From NCBI RefSeq assembly GCF_030410135.1, contig NZ_JAUGQQ010000006.1, forward strand, positions 145,753 to 209,752: a stretch of 64,000 nt of DNA, read 5' to 3'. Of the stretch, positions 27,749-34,612 are shown piece by piece. A program made the position numbers and the translations under genes. The stretch comes from Aequorivita aurantiaca. Lineage in GTDB: Bacteria > Bacteroidota > Bacteroidia > Flavobacteriales > Flavobacteriaceae. Within the stretch, counting starts at the first letter, position 1. Every line of letters begins with the position of its first letter. The notes under the pieces were generated by a model. The model ran no database searches. It was not told where the DNA came from and was given only the letters and a program-made list of their open reading frames with translations.

Positions 27749-28527
27749 CTCAATTTTTCAATAAATTGCTTTGCCGTTTCGCCGGGATTTTCGGTTTTCA
27801 TAAAATTTTCACCAATTAAAAATCCTTCGAAACCATAAGTTCTCAACTCTTTTATAGTTTCCACATCGCTGATTCCGCTTTCGGAAATCTTCACAAAATC
27901 AGATGGAATTTCTTTGGAAAGTTTTTTGCTGATTTCAATATTTACCTTGAAATTTTTCAGATTTCGGTTGTTTACGCCGATCATATCGACGTTCGGTAAA
28001 AGCGATTTTTGAAGTTCTTCCAAATTGTGGACTTCCAGCAAAACATCCAATTTCAAGCTTTTGGCCAAATGCGAAAATTGTTTCAATTCTTCTGCCGAAA
28101 GGCAAGCCGCAATCAATAAAATTGCATCGGCGCCATAGGCTTTTGCCTCATAGATTTGATAGGGATCAATGATGAATTCCTTCCGAAGTATTGGGATGGA
28201 AATCGTGTTTTCAGCAACCAAAAGATCTTCCAATGAGCCTCCAAAAAAGTTGGAATCCGTTAAAACTGAAATTCCTTTTGCGCCAGCCTTTTCATAGCCC
28301 GAAACAACTTCGGGTAACAGAACTTTGTCGTTTATAACCGATTTGCTGGGCGAGCGGCGTTTGTGTTCCGCAATAATTCCGGTTGTTGAAATTCGCAACG
28401 CTTCTGCCAACGATTTGGTTTCTTTTGCAAAAAGTGGAAATTTTTCCAACAATCGCGTGGGAATTGCTTCTTTTTTTGCGGCAACTTCCTTTAGTTTATA
28501 AGCGGTTATGTTATCTAAAATTGTCAT
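27745..28527 (-). CDS. trpC: Indole-3-glycerol phosphate synthase
   Basis: A 260-residue TIM-barrel protein with AEHKRRSPSKSVI (catalytic Lys region), VLTDSNFFGGSLEDL, ILRKEFIIDPYQIYEAKAYG, IGVNNRNLKNF, SESGISDVETI and GFLIGENFM. It closes the pyrrole ring of CdRP to indole-3-glycerol phosphate. It lies after the heptamer array that separates it from trpD by 167 bases, an unusually wide gap within an operon. Confidence 0.95.
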   Translation of the reverse strand: MTILDNITAYKLKEVAAKKEAIPTRLLEKFPLFAKETKSLAEALRISTTGIIAEHKRRSPSKSVINDKVLLPEVVSGYEKAGAKGISVLTDSNFFGGSLEDLLVAENTISIPILRKEFIIDPYQIYEAKAYGADAILLIAACLSAEELKQFSHLAKSLKLDVLLEVHNLEELQKSLLPNVDMIGVNNRNLKNFKVNIEISKKLSKEIPSDFVKISESGISDVETIKELRTYGFEGFLIGENFMKTENPGETAKQFIEKLR

Positions 28528-28534
28528 TTTTAAA

Positions 28535-28667
28535 ATTGAGTATTGAGTATTGAGTATTGAGTATTGAGTATTGAGTATTGAGTATTGAGTTTTGAGTATT
28601 GAGTATTGAGTATTGAGTATTGAGTATTGAGTTTTGAGTTTTGAGTAATGAGTATTGAGTATTAAGT
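28535..28667. repeat. Tandem heptamer array, 19 copies of ATTGAGT
   Basis: Nineteen head-to-tail seven-base units in perfect register. Fourteen are ATTGAGT; the variants are TTTGAGT at 28591, 28633 and 28640, AATGAGT at 28647 and ATTAAGT at 28661. The array fills most of the gap between trpD and trpC. On the transcribed minus strand the unit reads ACTCAAT. Its regular period and near identity suggest slipped-strand expansion. A shorter array of the same unit is at 27050-27077. Confidence 0.95.
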
Positions 28668-28694
28668 CGTTGCTCTTGGCTCTTTATTCTTAAT

Positions 28695-29687
28695 TCATTT
28701 CGATAGTACCTGTAATTTCTTTAATGAGTTAAATGCTTTTCCGGATTTCAACGATTCCTTTGCTTTTTCAAAACCTTCTTTAATGGTGCAATTTTCAACT
28801 ACTGAAATTGCCATTCCAGCATTTGCGCAAACTACATTGTTTTGCGACTCAGTGCCTTTTCCGTTTAAAATATTTAGAAATATTTCCGCAGAATCTTTCA
28901 CCGTGTCCCCTCCAAATATCGCTGATTCATCAATTTGCTTCACCCCGAAATCATTTGCATTCAAAATATTCTCTAAATTTTTAGAAATCACTTTCACCGG
29001 TCCGGTCAACGAAATTTCATCGTAGCCATCCATCGCGTGCAAAACGGCGTAATTTTTTTCACTTTTTTGATAGAGATAACCGTGCATACGCGCCAATTCC
29101 AAATTAAAAACGCCAACCAATTGATTCTTTGGAAATGCAGGATTAACCATTGGTCCAAGCATATTGAAAAAAGTTTTTACGCCCAATTCCTTTCTAATTG
29201 GTGCTACATTTTTCATTACAGGGTGGAAGAGGGGGGCGTGCAAAACACAAATTCCAGCTTCGTCCAAACTACGTTTTAAAAAATCTTTTTCATTGCTGAA
29301 TTTTATGCCCAAGGCTTCCATAACATTGCTACTTCCGCTCACCGAAGAAACTCCGTAATTACCGTGTTTTGTGACTTTTATTCCTGCACCAGCAGTAACA
29401 AAAGATGCTAAAGTTGAAATATTAAAAGTATTCTTTCCATCGCCGCCCGTGCCGCATAAATCTATAGTGTTGTATTCACTAAAATCTACCGCCAAACACA
29501 GGTCTAATAACGCATCGCGGAAGCCTTCCAACTCTTCCAAACTTACGTTTCGCATCATATATACAGTCAAAAAAGCAGCAATCTGGCTTTGGTTGTATTT
29601 TCCTTCGGAAATGTTTACCAAAACAGTTCTTGCCTCATCTTTGCTGAGTTGCTCATGGTTTATTAATCTGTTTAAAATATGTTTCAT
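28695..29687 (-). CDS. trpD: Anthranilate phosphoribosyltransferase
   Basis: A 330-residue nucleoside phosphoribosyltransferase-fold protein. The PRPP loop CGTGGDGKNTFNIST, the KHGNYGVSSVSGSSNVMEALG segment, and NMLGPMVNPAFP are clear TrpD signatures. It joins anthranilate to PRPP. The glutamine amidotransferase is encoded separately (trpG), as usual in Bacteroidota. It lies between trpG and the heptamer array. Confidence 0.95.
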   Translation of the reverse strand: MKHILNRLINHEQLSKDEARTVLVNISEGKYNQSQIAAFLTVYMMRNVSLEELEGFRDALLDLCLAVDFSEYNTIDLCGTGGDGKNTFNISTLASFVTAGAGIKVTKHGNYGVSSVSGSSNVMEALGIKFSNEKDFLKRSLDEAGICVLHAPLFHPVMKNVAPIRKELGVKTFFNMLGPMVNPAFPKNQLVGVFNLELARMHGYLYQKSEKNYAVLHAMDGYDEISLTGPVKVISKNLENILNANDFGVKQIDESAIFGGDTVKDSAEIFLNILNGKGTESQNNVVCANAGMAISVVENCTIKEGFEKAKESLKSGKAFNSLKKLQVLSK

Positions 29688-29797
29688 TTCTAAGTTTAGG
29701 AGTTTATGGGTTTAGTTTAAATCACTGCAAACTGCCACTGAACACTTTTTTATCGCAAAAGCGCAGAAACGCTAAATGTTAATGGACATTGAATATT

Positions 29798-29823
29798 GTT
29801 CCCCCTTGGGGGTTATGGGGCCT
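29798..29823. repeat. GC-rich palindromic repeat at trpG 3' end
   Basis: The segment GTTCCCCCTTGGGGGTTATG and its following GGGCC includes the trpG stop (29813-29815). It is closely similar to the element at 30470-30493 and lies in an AT-rich setting. Confidence 0.75.
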
Positions 29824-30451
29824 CCACCCAATTTTTAATAATCTGTTTTCCCATTGGAGTAAGCACACTTTCGGGATGAAACTGTACTCCGCAAACATCG
29901 TGAAACTTGTGGCGGACTGACATAATCTGCCCATTTTCATCCACCGAAGTTATTTCCAAAACCTCCGGAAAATCTTCTTTTGAAACCACCCAACTGTGGT
30001 AGCGGCCTATTTCAAATTCTTTTTCAATTCCTTTAAAAAGCGGTTCGTTTTCTGAAATTATGGTTGCCTTTGTTGCAACTCCGTGAAAAACTTTACTTAG
30101 GTTTTCCAATTTCCCCCCGAAAACTTCCCCGATTGCTTGTTGCCCCAAACACACGCCGAGAATTGGTTTTGAGGTTGCGTATTTTTGAATTACTTCTTTC
30201 AGCAAACCCGCTTCGTCGGGAATTCCGGGACCTGGGGAAAGTAGAATTTTATCGTAATTTTCTACTTCTTCCAAGTGAAATTTATCGTTTCTTCTAACTG
30301 TAACTTCACAATCCAATTCCTCTAAATAGTGAACCAGATTGTACACAAAACTGTCATAATTGTCTATTACTAAAATTTTCAGCCCCACCCCAACCCTCCC
30401 CGAAGGGGAGGGAGTATGTTTCGGGTTTTTATTTATTTTTTCTTTTTTCAT
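29813..30451 (-). CDS. trpG: Anthranilate synthase glutamine amidotransferase component, with repeat-derived N-terminal extension
   Basis: A 212-residue class I glutamine amidotransferase. The nucleophile Cys is in ILGVCLGQQAIGEVFGG and the His/Glu pair in CGVQFHPESVLTPMG. It gives ammonia from glutamine to TrpE. The normal TrpG N-terminus (KILVIDNYDSFVYNL) starts at residue 25 here; the 24 residues before it include HTPSPSGRVGVGL, the translation of a GC-rich palindromic repeat, and the codon where the usual Met would be is CTG. The C-terminus ends VEAP, the last residues again being encoded by a repeat. The enzyme core is intact. Confidence 0.94.
   Translation of the reverse strand: MKKEKINKNPKHTPSPSGRVGVGLKILVIDNYDSFVYNLVHYLEELDCEVTVRRNDKFHLEEVENYDKILLSPGPGIPDEAGLLKEVIQKYATSKPILGVCLGQQAIGEVFGGKLENLSKVFHGVATKATIISENEPLFKGIEKEFEIGRYHSWVVSKEDFPEVLEITSVDENGQIMSVRHKFHDVCGVQFHPESVLTPMGKQIIKNWVEAP
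30381..30416. repeat. GC-rich palindromic repeat inside trpG 5' coding region
   Basis: The sequence CTCCCCGAAGGGGAG with flanking CCCCACCCCAACC lies in frame at the start of trpG and encodes residues of about 12-24 (TPSPSGRVGVGL). The type is recurrent in Bacteroidota genomes as far as known. Confidence 0.8.
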
Positions 30452-30469
30452 TATATATTGAGATTAAAT

Positions 30470-30493
30470 TCCCCCTTCGGGGGTTAGGGGGCC
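30470..30493. repeat. GC-rich palindromic repeat at trpE 3' end
   Basis: TTCCCCCTTCGGGGGTTAGG followed by GGGCC contains the trpE stop codon (30484-30486) and fills most of the trpE-trpG gap. Same family as the element at the trpG stop. Confidence 0.8.
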
Positions 30494-31917
30494 ATTGTTT
30501 CAGCTAATTCCAACGCCTTTGTAAGTGCGCCAAGTTTATTATAAACTTCCTGTAATTCTTTTTCCTCATTGCTTTCCGAAACCACGCCAGCGCCCGCTTG
30601 ATAATGCAGCGTATGGTTTTTGCTCAAAAAGGAACGGATGATTATTGCGTGATTATAATTTCCACTGAAATCCATAAAACCAATTGCGCCTCCGTAAAAT
30701 TCCCGACTTCTATTTTCATATTTTTCGAGCAGTTGCAAGGCTTTATGTTTTGGTGCGCCGCTCAAAGTTCCTGCGGGAAATGTATCTGCAACAATCTGCA
30801 TTGTTGAAATTTTTGGATTTTTTGTAGCTGTAACTTTGCTGACCAAATGAATTACGTGCGAAAAAAACTGCACTTCGCGATACGTTTCCACTTTCACATT
30901 TGTGCCATGCCGACTTAAATCGTTTCGCGCCAAGTCTACAAGCATCACGTGTTCGCTATTTTCTTTTTTGTCTTCGAAAAGTATTTTGGCGAGCTCGGCA
31001 TCCTGCTCATCGTTTCCGGTGCGTTTGAAGGTCCCTGCGATTGGATGGATTTCTGCTGTATTTCCTTTTACGACCAATTGCGCTTCGGGCGAACTTCCGA
31101 AGATTTTAAAATTTCCGTAATCAAAATAAAAAAGATACGGTGAAGGATTTATGCTACGCAAAGCCCTGTAAACGTTGAATTCATCGCCGGTAAATTGCTG
31201 TGAAAACCGCTTGCTTGGCACAATTTGAAAAACATCGCCGCGCTGGCAATGCTCTTTGCACTTTCGAACCAAAGCTTTAAAATCCTCATCTTTTAAATTT
31301 GTGGTTCGGTCGCCATTTCTTTTGAAAGGATATTCGGCAAAGCTTTTTGACTTTAAAATCTGCTCAATCTGCGGAATATTGTTTTCTTCTTCAAAGCAGT
31401 GCGCAAAAATATACGCTTCGTTATTGAAATGATTTATGGCAATTATATTTTGATAAACTGCATAAAACAAATCGGGCATTTCAAGATTTTCTTCTTTTTT
31501 TGAAAGCGAAATGTCTTCAAAATAACGCACGGCATCAAAAGCCATAAAGCCGAAAAGCCCATTGTTTATGAATTTGAAATTGTTTTCTTCCGAAGTAAAA
31601 GATGCGGCAAATTCGTCTAAAATTTTTGGAACATTGTGTGAACATCCCCCTATATCCCCCTTCGAAGGGGGACTTTTTAAATTGATAATTGAATTTTTCC
31701 CATCCGGAAATTGCTGAAAAATCATTTCATTTTCAACTTTTATAGAGGCAATTGGGTTAAAGCAAATGTAGCTGAAACTATTGTCGTTGGCGTGATAGTC
31801 GCTACTTTCCAAAAGCAGGCTATTCGAGAATTTATCGCGTAAACGCAAATATACCGAAACCGGTGTGAGCGTGTCTGCCAATAATTTTTTTGAGTATGTT
31901 TTTAAAATGTATTTCAT
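30484..31917 (-). CDS. trpE: Anthranilate synthase component I, with repeat-derived internal insertion
   Basis: A 477-residue chorismate-binding enzyme; the start at 31917 (MKYILKTYSKKLLADTLTP) is chosen because the in-frame ATG at 31962 falls inside the attenuator hairpin. The N-terminal LLESSD motif (about 36-40) is the tryptophan feedback site; the C-terminal domain has FQIVPSKRFSQ, NPSPYLFYFD, PIAGTFKRTG and FPAGTLSGAPKHKA. Residues about 80-92 (LKSPPSKGDIGGC) look like a translated palindromic repeat inserted in frame in a variable N-terminal region, and the terminal AP residues come from another repeat. Activity is likely kept. First structural gene of the operon, under attenuator control. 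Confidence 0.95.
   Translation of the reverse strand: MKYILKTYSKKLLADTLTPVSVYLRLRDKFSNSLLLESSDYHANDNSFSYICFNPIASIKVENEMIFQQFPDGKNSIINLKSPPSKGDIGGCSHNVPKILDEFAASFTSEENNFKFINNGLFGFMAFDAVRYFEDISLSKKEENLEMPDLFYAVYQNIIAINHFNNEAYIFAHCFEEENNIPQIEQILKSKSFAEYPFKRNGDRTTNLKDEDFKALVRKCKEHCQRGDVFQIVPSKRFSQQFTGDEFNVYRALRSINPSPYLFYFDYGNFKIFGSSPEAQLVVKGNTAEIHPIAGTFKRTGNDEQDAELAKILFEDKKENSEHVMLVDLARNDLSRHGTNVKVETYREVQFFSHVIHLVSKVTATKNPKISTMQIVADTFPAGTLSGAPKHKALQLLEKYENRSREFYGGAIGFMDFSGNYNHAIIIRSFLSKNHTLHYQAGAGVVSESNEEKELQEVYNKLGALTKALELAETMAP
31643..31681. repeat. GC-rich palindromic repeat inside trpE
   Basis: A CCCCCTTCGAAGGGGG core with a nearby CCCCCTATAT lies in frame in trpE and encodes SPPSKGDIGG. Flanks are AT-rich. 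Confidence 0.8.
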
Positions 31918-31935
31918 TTTGTCAAAATATGCGAA

Positions 31936-31969
31936 TAAAAAAAGGCTTGTCGTGATTGACAAGCCTTTT
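31936..31969 (-). terminator. trp attenuator terminator
   Basis: On the minus strand a perfect 12-base stem (AAAAGGCTTGTC / GACAAGCCTTTT, loop of six) runs into a T tract, ending 19 bases before the trpE ATG. An upstream segment GGCAAACCT (32004-32012, within the leader peptide gene) can pair 8 of 9 with AGGCTTGTC of the 5' arm (31958-31966), giving a candidate antiterminator. Confidence 0.88.
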
Positions 31970-31998
31970 CGTATATTATTATACCATAGGTGTTCCGC

Positions 31999-32055
31999 TC
32001 ACGAGGTTTGCCGTAAGTTTTTCCACCACCAAGTATTTTGTGTAAATCTGTTCAT
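31999..32055 (-). CDS. trpL: trp operon leader peptide
   Basis: An 18-residue frame, MNRFTQNTWWWKNLRQTS, with three consecutive TGG codons (32023-32031). It starts just downstream of the trp promoter box and stops 30 bases before the terminator stem, which is the expected geometry for ribosome-mediated attenuation: with charged tRNA-Trp scarce, a ribosome stalled at the Trp codons leaves the GGCAAACCT segment free to pair with the terminator arm and allow readthrough into trpE. It is too short for ordinary gene calling. Confidence 0.88.
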   Translation of the reverse strand: MNRFTQNTWWWKNLRQTS

Positions 32056-32066
32056 TGTATCGGGTT

Positions 32067-32074
32067 CAAATATA
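32067..32074 (-). promoter_or_regulatory. -7 box of trp operon promoter
   Basis: Minus-strand TATATTTG, an exact match to TAnnTTTG, 12 bases before the leader ATG. It implies a very short 5' end on the leader transcript. Confidence 0.65.
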
Positions 32075-32130
32075 GAATTTTTTTGAACACAAATTTTATT
32101 TACTGAAACTTTTTGGGAATAATATCGTCT

Positions 32131-32146
32131 AACAACGTACGTTGTT
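32131..32146. promoter_or_regulatory. Perfect 16-bp palindrome between divergent trp and tlpA-like promoters
   Basis: AACAACGTACGTTGTT is a perfect inverted repeat with no spacer, in the 124 bases between the trp leader start and the thioredoxin-like gene. It is too short and without a T run for a terminator, so a dimeric regulator site is the best reading. Confidence 0.4.
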
Positions 32147-32179
32147 GATGGAGTTTAAAATTTTGCCTATTAATTTTCA

Positions 32180-32731
32180 ATGCATATGAAGTTGTTTTTT
32201 ATTATTCTTCCTTTACTGATTCTTCAAAGTTGTTCCGATATAAAACCGGAAGTGACTTCTGAAATTGCGATGACATCGTTTTATCAAAACCAGGAAGAAA
32301 TTCCCAATTCAAAAAAGGTGGTTGCCGTTGATTTTGCGGAATTGGATCAACAATATCTTCAAAATAAGAATGATTCCATTTACATCATAAATTTTTGGGC
32401 AACTTGGTGCAAACCTTGTGTGAAAGAGCTTCCGGCATTTGAGAAAATTGCTTCCGATTATACAAATAAAAAAGTGAAAGTACTTTTGGTAAGCCTTGAT
32501 TTTCTCGATAAAATTGAATCACAGGTTATTCCTTTTATCCAAAAGAATGCTATTCAATCTGAAGTGGTTTTGCTCGATGATCCCGATGCAAATACTTGGA
32601 TTCCGAAGGTTTCAACAGATTGGAGCGGGGCGATTCCCGCAACGATTATTTATAAAAAACACAATCGAAAATTTTACGAGCAATCCTTTACTTTTAACGA
32701 ACTTGAAACTGAACTAAAAACATTTCTATAA
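32180..32731 (+). CDS. TlpA-like thioredoxin-fold lipoprotein
   Basis: A 183-residue protein with a signal and lipobox (LLILQSCSD), so probably lipid-anchored in the periplasm. The redox site is FWATWCKPCVKELPAF (WCxxC), followed by a thioredoxin core (VKVLLVSLDF and AIPATIIY, with the cis-Pro). Start at 32180, with a second ATG at 32186. Such proteins reduce disulphides in cytochrome c maturation or protect periplasmic thiols. It is followed ten bases later by a second thioredoxin-like gene. Confidence 0.85.
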   Translation: MHMKLFFIILPLLILQSCSDIKPEVTSEIAMTSFYQNQEEIPNSKKVVAVDFAELDQQYLQNKNDSIYIINFWATWCKPCVKELPAFEKIASDYTNKKVKVLLVSLDFLDKIESQVIPFIQKNAIQSEVVLLDDPDANTWIPKVSTDWSGAIPATIIYKKHNRKFYEQSFTFNELETELKTFL

Positions 32732-32741
32732 AAATTAAATT

Positions 32742-33425
32742 ATGAGAAAACGACTTTCAACCCTAACATTTGCGACCTTTTCATTAATCGCTTTCAATAG
32801 CTGCAAAAACGATACGACCGATAAAAGCGCGGAATTGGCCGTAAATGAAATTACCCAGCCGGAATTTACAGAAATTGAAGCAGAATCGTTTGGATATTCT
32901 GTGGGCGATGAGACGACCGATTTTAAATTGAAAGACGTAAACGGCAAAATGGTTTCGCTTTCCGATTACTCGGACGCAAAGGGTTTTATAGTAATTTTTA
33001 CCTGCAATACTTGTCCTTTCGCCGTTGCAAGCGAGCAGCGAATGGTTGACTTGGATAAGGAATTTAAGGCGAAAGGTTTTCCGGTTATCGCCATAAATCC
33101 AAATAACCCGAAAGTACAGCCTGATGATACGTATGAATTGATGCAGCAAAAAGCAAAAGAGGCCGGTTTTACTTTTCCGTATCTATTTGACGAAAGCCAA
33201 ACAATTTATGCAAAATACGGAGCGACTAAAACCCCTCACGTATATCTTTTAAAGAAGGAAGGCGATAAAAACATTGTGAAATATATTGGAGCCATAGACG
33301 ATAACGTTCGCAACGCGGCGGAAGTAAAGGACCGATTTTTGGCAAATGCCATATATGAAATTTTAGACGGAAAGGAAGTTACCGTGAAAGAAACTAAGGC
33401 AATCGGTTGCTCTGTGAAGCAGTAA
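32742..33425 (+). CDS. Thioredoxin-like/AhpC-TSA family lipoprotein
   Basis: A 227-residue protein with a lipobox (SLIAFNSCKND) and an AhpC/TSA-like domain: FTCNTCPFAVASEQRM, AINPNNPKVQPDD, FPYLFDESQTIYAKYGATKTPHVYLL. The CNTCPFA site resembles a thioredoxin CxxC but with an extended loop, typical of the family often labelled thioredoxin family protein. Probably periplasmic redox protein that works with the TlpA-like protein upstream. A terminator follows at 33450. Confidence 0.85.
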   Translation: MRKRLSTLTFATFSLIAFNSCKNDTTDKSAELAVNEITQPEFTEIEAESFGYSVGDETTDFKLKDVNGKMVSLSDYSDAKGFIVIFTCNTCPFAVASEQRMVDLDKEFKAKGFPVIAINPNNPKVQPDDTYELMQQKAKEAGFTFPYLFDESQTIYAKYGATKTPHVYLLKKEGDKNIVKYIGAIDDNVRNAAEVKDRFLANAIYEILDGKEVTVKETKAIGCSVKQ

Positions 33426-33449
33426 TAAATTATAGCATAAATGATTGGG

Positions 33450-33477
33450 AGCCCTGTTGTTATAGCAGGGCTTTTTC
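33450..33477 (+). terminator. Terminator after thioredoxin-like gene
   Basis: AGCCCTG / CAGGGCT stem with a nine-base loop and a five-T tail, 24 bases after the stop. Confidence 0.75.
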
Positions 33478-33529
33478 ATTTTAACAAAACAATTTTACAT
33501 TTTTCTTCTTGCCTTATTTTCCTTTTCAT

Positions 33530-33674
33530 CGACAGAGGCCAAATTATATATTTTCCAGATCCATTCCCTTCAAAGGTCGAAAGCATCGATGTTTCATCTT
33601 TGCAGGCTGGAGGTTATTTTGTGAAACTGAACACAACTCACGGCAGCACATATTCAAAGTTTATAAAAGAATAG
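33530..33674 (+). pseudogene. Remnant of a T9SS type A C-terminal sorting domain
   Basis: In the frame that ends at a stop at 33672-33674 the translation includes GQIIYF...SKVESIDVSSLQ, then AGGYFVKLNTTHGSTYSKF and IKE, the typical end of a Por-secretion type A sorting domain. The upstream part of such a domain and any cargo protein are missing; the frame before it is AT-rich with hydrophobic, non-domain sequence. A possible ATG at 33441 lies inside a terminator. This is most simply the 3' relic of a lost secreted-protein gene. Confidence 0.6.
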
Positions 33675-33692
33675 TTTATTTTTTGAACTATT

Positions 33693-33728
33693 AAAAGCCG
33701 AAAACAGTTTTTATTGTTTTCGGCTTTT
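33693..33728. terminator. Terminator after T9SS remnant
   Basis: AAAAGCCGAAAACA / TGTTTTCGGCTTTT stem with an eight-base loop and T tail. Its presence directly after the relic shows it was inherited with the lost gene. Confidence 0.8.
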
Positions 33729-33776
33729 TTATTTTTATACGCATTGCATTTACTATTTTTACAAAAAATTTGAATT

Positions 33777-34091
33777 ATGGCAGATTTAACCCAAAAACAG
33801 TGGAGCGAACAGTTGGAAAATGATAGCAACGCAATAGTTATCGATGTTCGCACAGATGAGGAATTTGAGGAAGGCTATATTCCCGGTGCCCAACAAATAG
33901 ATATTTATAACGGAGCTGAATTTCTGCAGCGCGCCAAAGAACTGGATCCACAAAAAAATTATTATGTGTACTGTCGCTCTGGCGGTAGAAGCGCGCAGGC
34001 TTGCTTGCTGCTGAATTCCGTGGGTGTAAAAAACACCTACAACCTGAATGGCGGCATTACGGATTGGGAAGGGGAAATAATCAATGAATGA
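33777..34091 (+). CDS. Cytosolic rhodanese-like sulfurtransferase
   Basis: A single-domain rhodanese of 104 residues with no signal. IDVRTDEEFEEGYIPGA and the active loop YVYCRSGGRSAQACLLL (catalytic Cys followed by RSGGRS) are clear, and NLNGGITDWEGE ends the fold. It moves sulfane sulfur to an unknown acceptor. The stop overlaps the start of a second, exported rhodanese by four bases. Confidence 0.85.
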   Translation: MADLTQKQWSEQLENDSNAIVIDVRTDEEFEEGYIPGAQQIDIYNGAEFLQRAKELDPQKNYYVYCRSGGRSAQACLLLNSVGVKNTYNLNGGITDWEGEIINE

Positions 34092-34495
34092 ATTTTGACA
34101 TGAAATTACTATCAGCACAGCACGTATTTATGTTCACACTTTTCCTTGCGTTCTTTCCATTGGACGTCATGGCGCAGGAAATCCAACTTTTAGATTCACA
34201 AGAATTCCAGACTGCAATGGAAACAAAGCGGGATATTCAATTGTTAGATGTTCGAACCCCAGAAGAATTTGCCAATGGACATCTGAAAAATGCATTGAAT
34301 ATTGATATTTCACAAACTACTTTTATCACAGAGGCGGAAAAGTTGGATTTGGAAAAACCTATTTATCTATATTGCCAAAGTGGAAAAAGAAGCGCCAGGG
34401 CCGCTATAATTTTAAAAGATATTGGCTTTAAGGAAATATATGATATGGAAGGTGGATTTTCCAATTGGGATGCCAATGGGTTTGAAAAGGAGTGA
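34088..34495 (+). CDS. Exported rhodanese-like protein
   Basis: A 135-residue rhodanese with a signal peptide (MKLLSAQHVFMFTLF...DVMAQ). The core reads LLDVRTPEEFANGHLKNALN with an active loop YLYCQSGKRSARAAIIL. The ATG at 34088 gives an ATGA overlap with the upstream gene; the ATG at 34100 would start the signal more neatly, so either could be used. The tandem of a cytosolic and an exported rhodanese suggests sulfur handling on both sides of the membrane. Confidence 0.82.
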   Translation: MNFDMKLLSAQHVFMFTLFLAFFPLDVMAQEIQLLDSQEFQTAMETKRDIQLLDVRTPEEFANGHLKNALNIDISQTTFITEAEKLDLEKPIYLYCQSGKRSARAAIILKDIGFKEIYDMEGGFSNWDANGFEKE

Positions 34496-34509
34496 TTTCC
34501 TTAATTCTC

Positions 34510-34536
34510 TTAACGAATTCATTTCTACTTCGTTAA
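34510..34536. repeat. Perfect 8-bp inverted repeat
   Basis: TTAACGAA and TTCGTTAA separated by 11 bases, upstream of the 34613 gene. There is no T run; it could be a weak terminator of the rhodanese pair or an operator. Confidence 0.35.
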
Positions 34537-34612
34537 ACTCTCGCTAAATTTCGATTCTCACTGTCTTTAAGCCATATCGGCGTCGTATCTTCAATATTGA
34601 AATTCGAGCAAT

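Noticed and set aside
28535..28667. CRISPR array
   Set aside because: Units are seven bases and nearly identical with no spacers between, so this is a simple tandem array, not a CRISPR locus.
31918..31962. Longer start of trpE at 31962
   Set aside because: That start lies in the terminator stem of the attenuator, and the extra residues do not fit TrpE; the ATG at 31917 is the conserved start.
33441..33530. ATG at 33441 as start of an intact T9SS-tail protein
   Set aside because: The ATG lies within the terminator of the previous gene and the first part of the frame does not resemble a signal or sorting domain.
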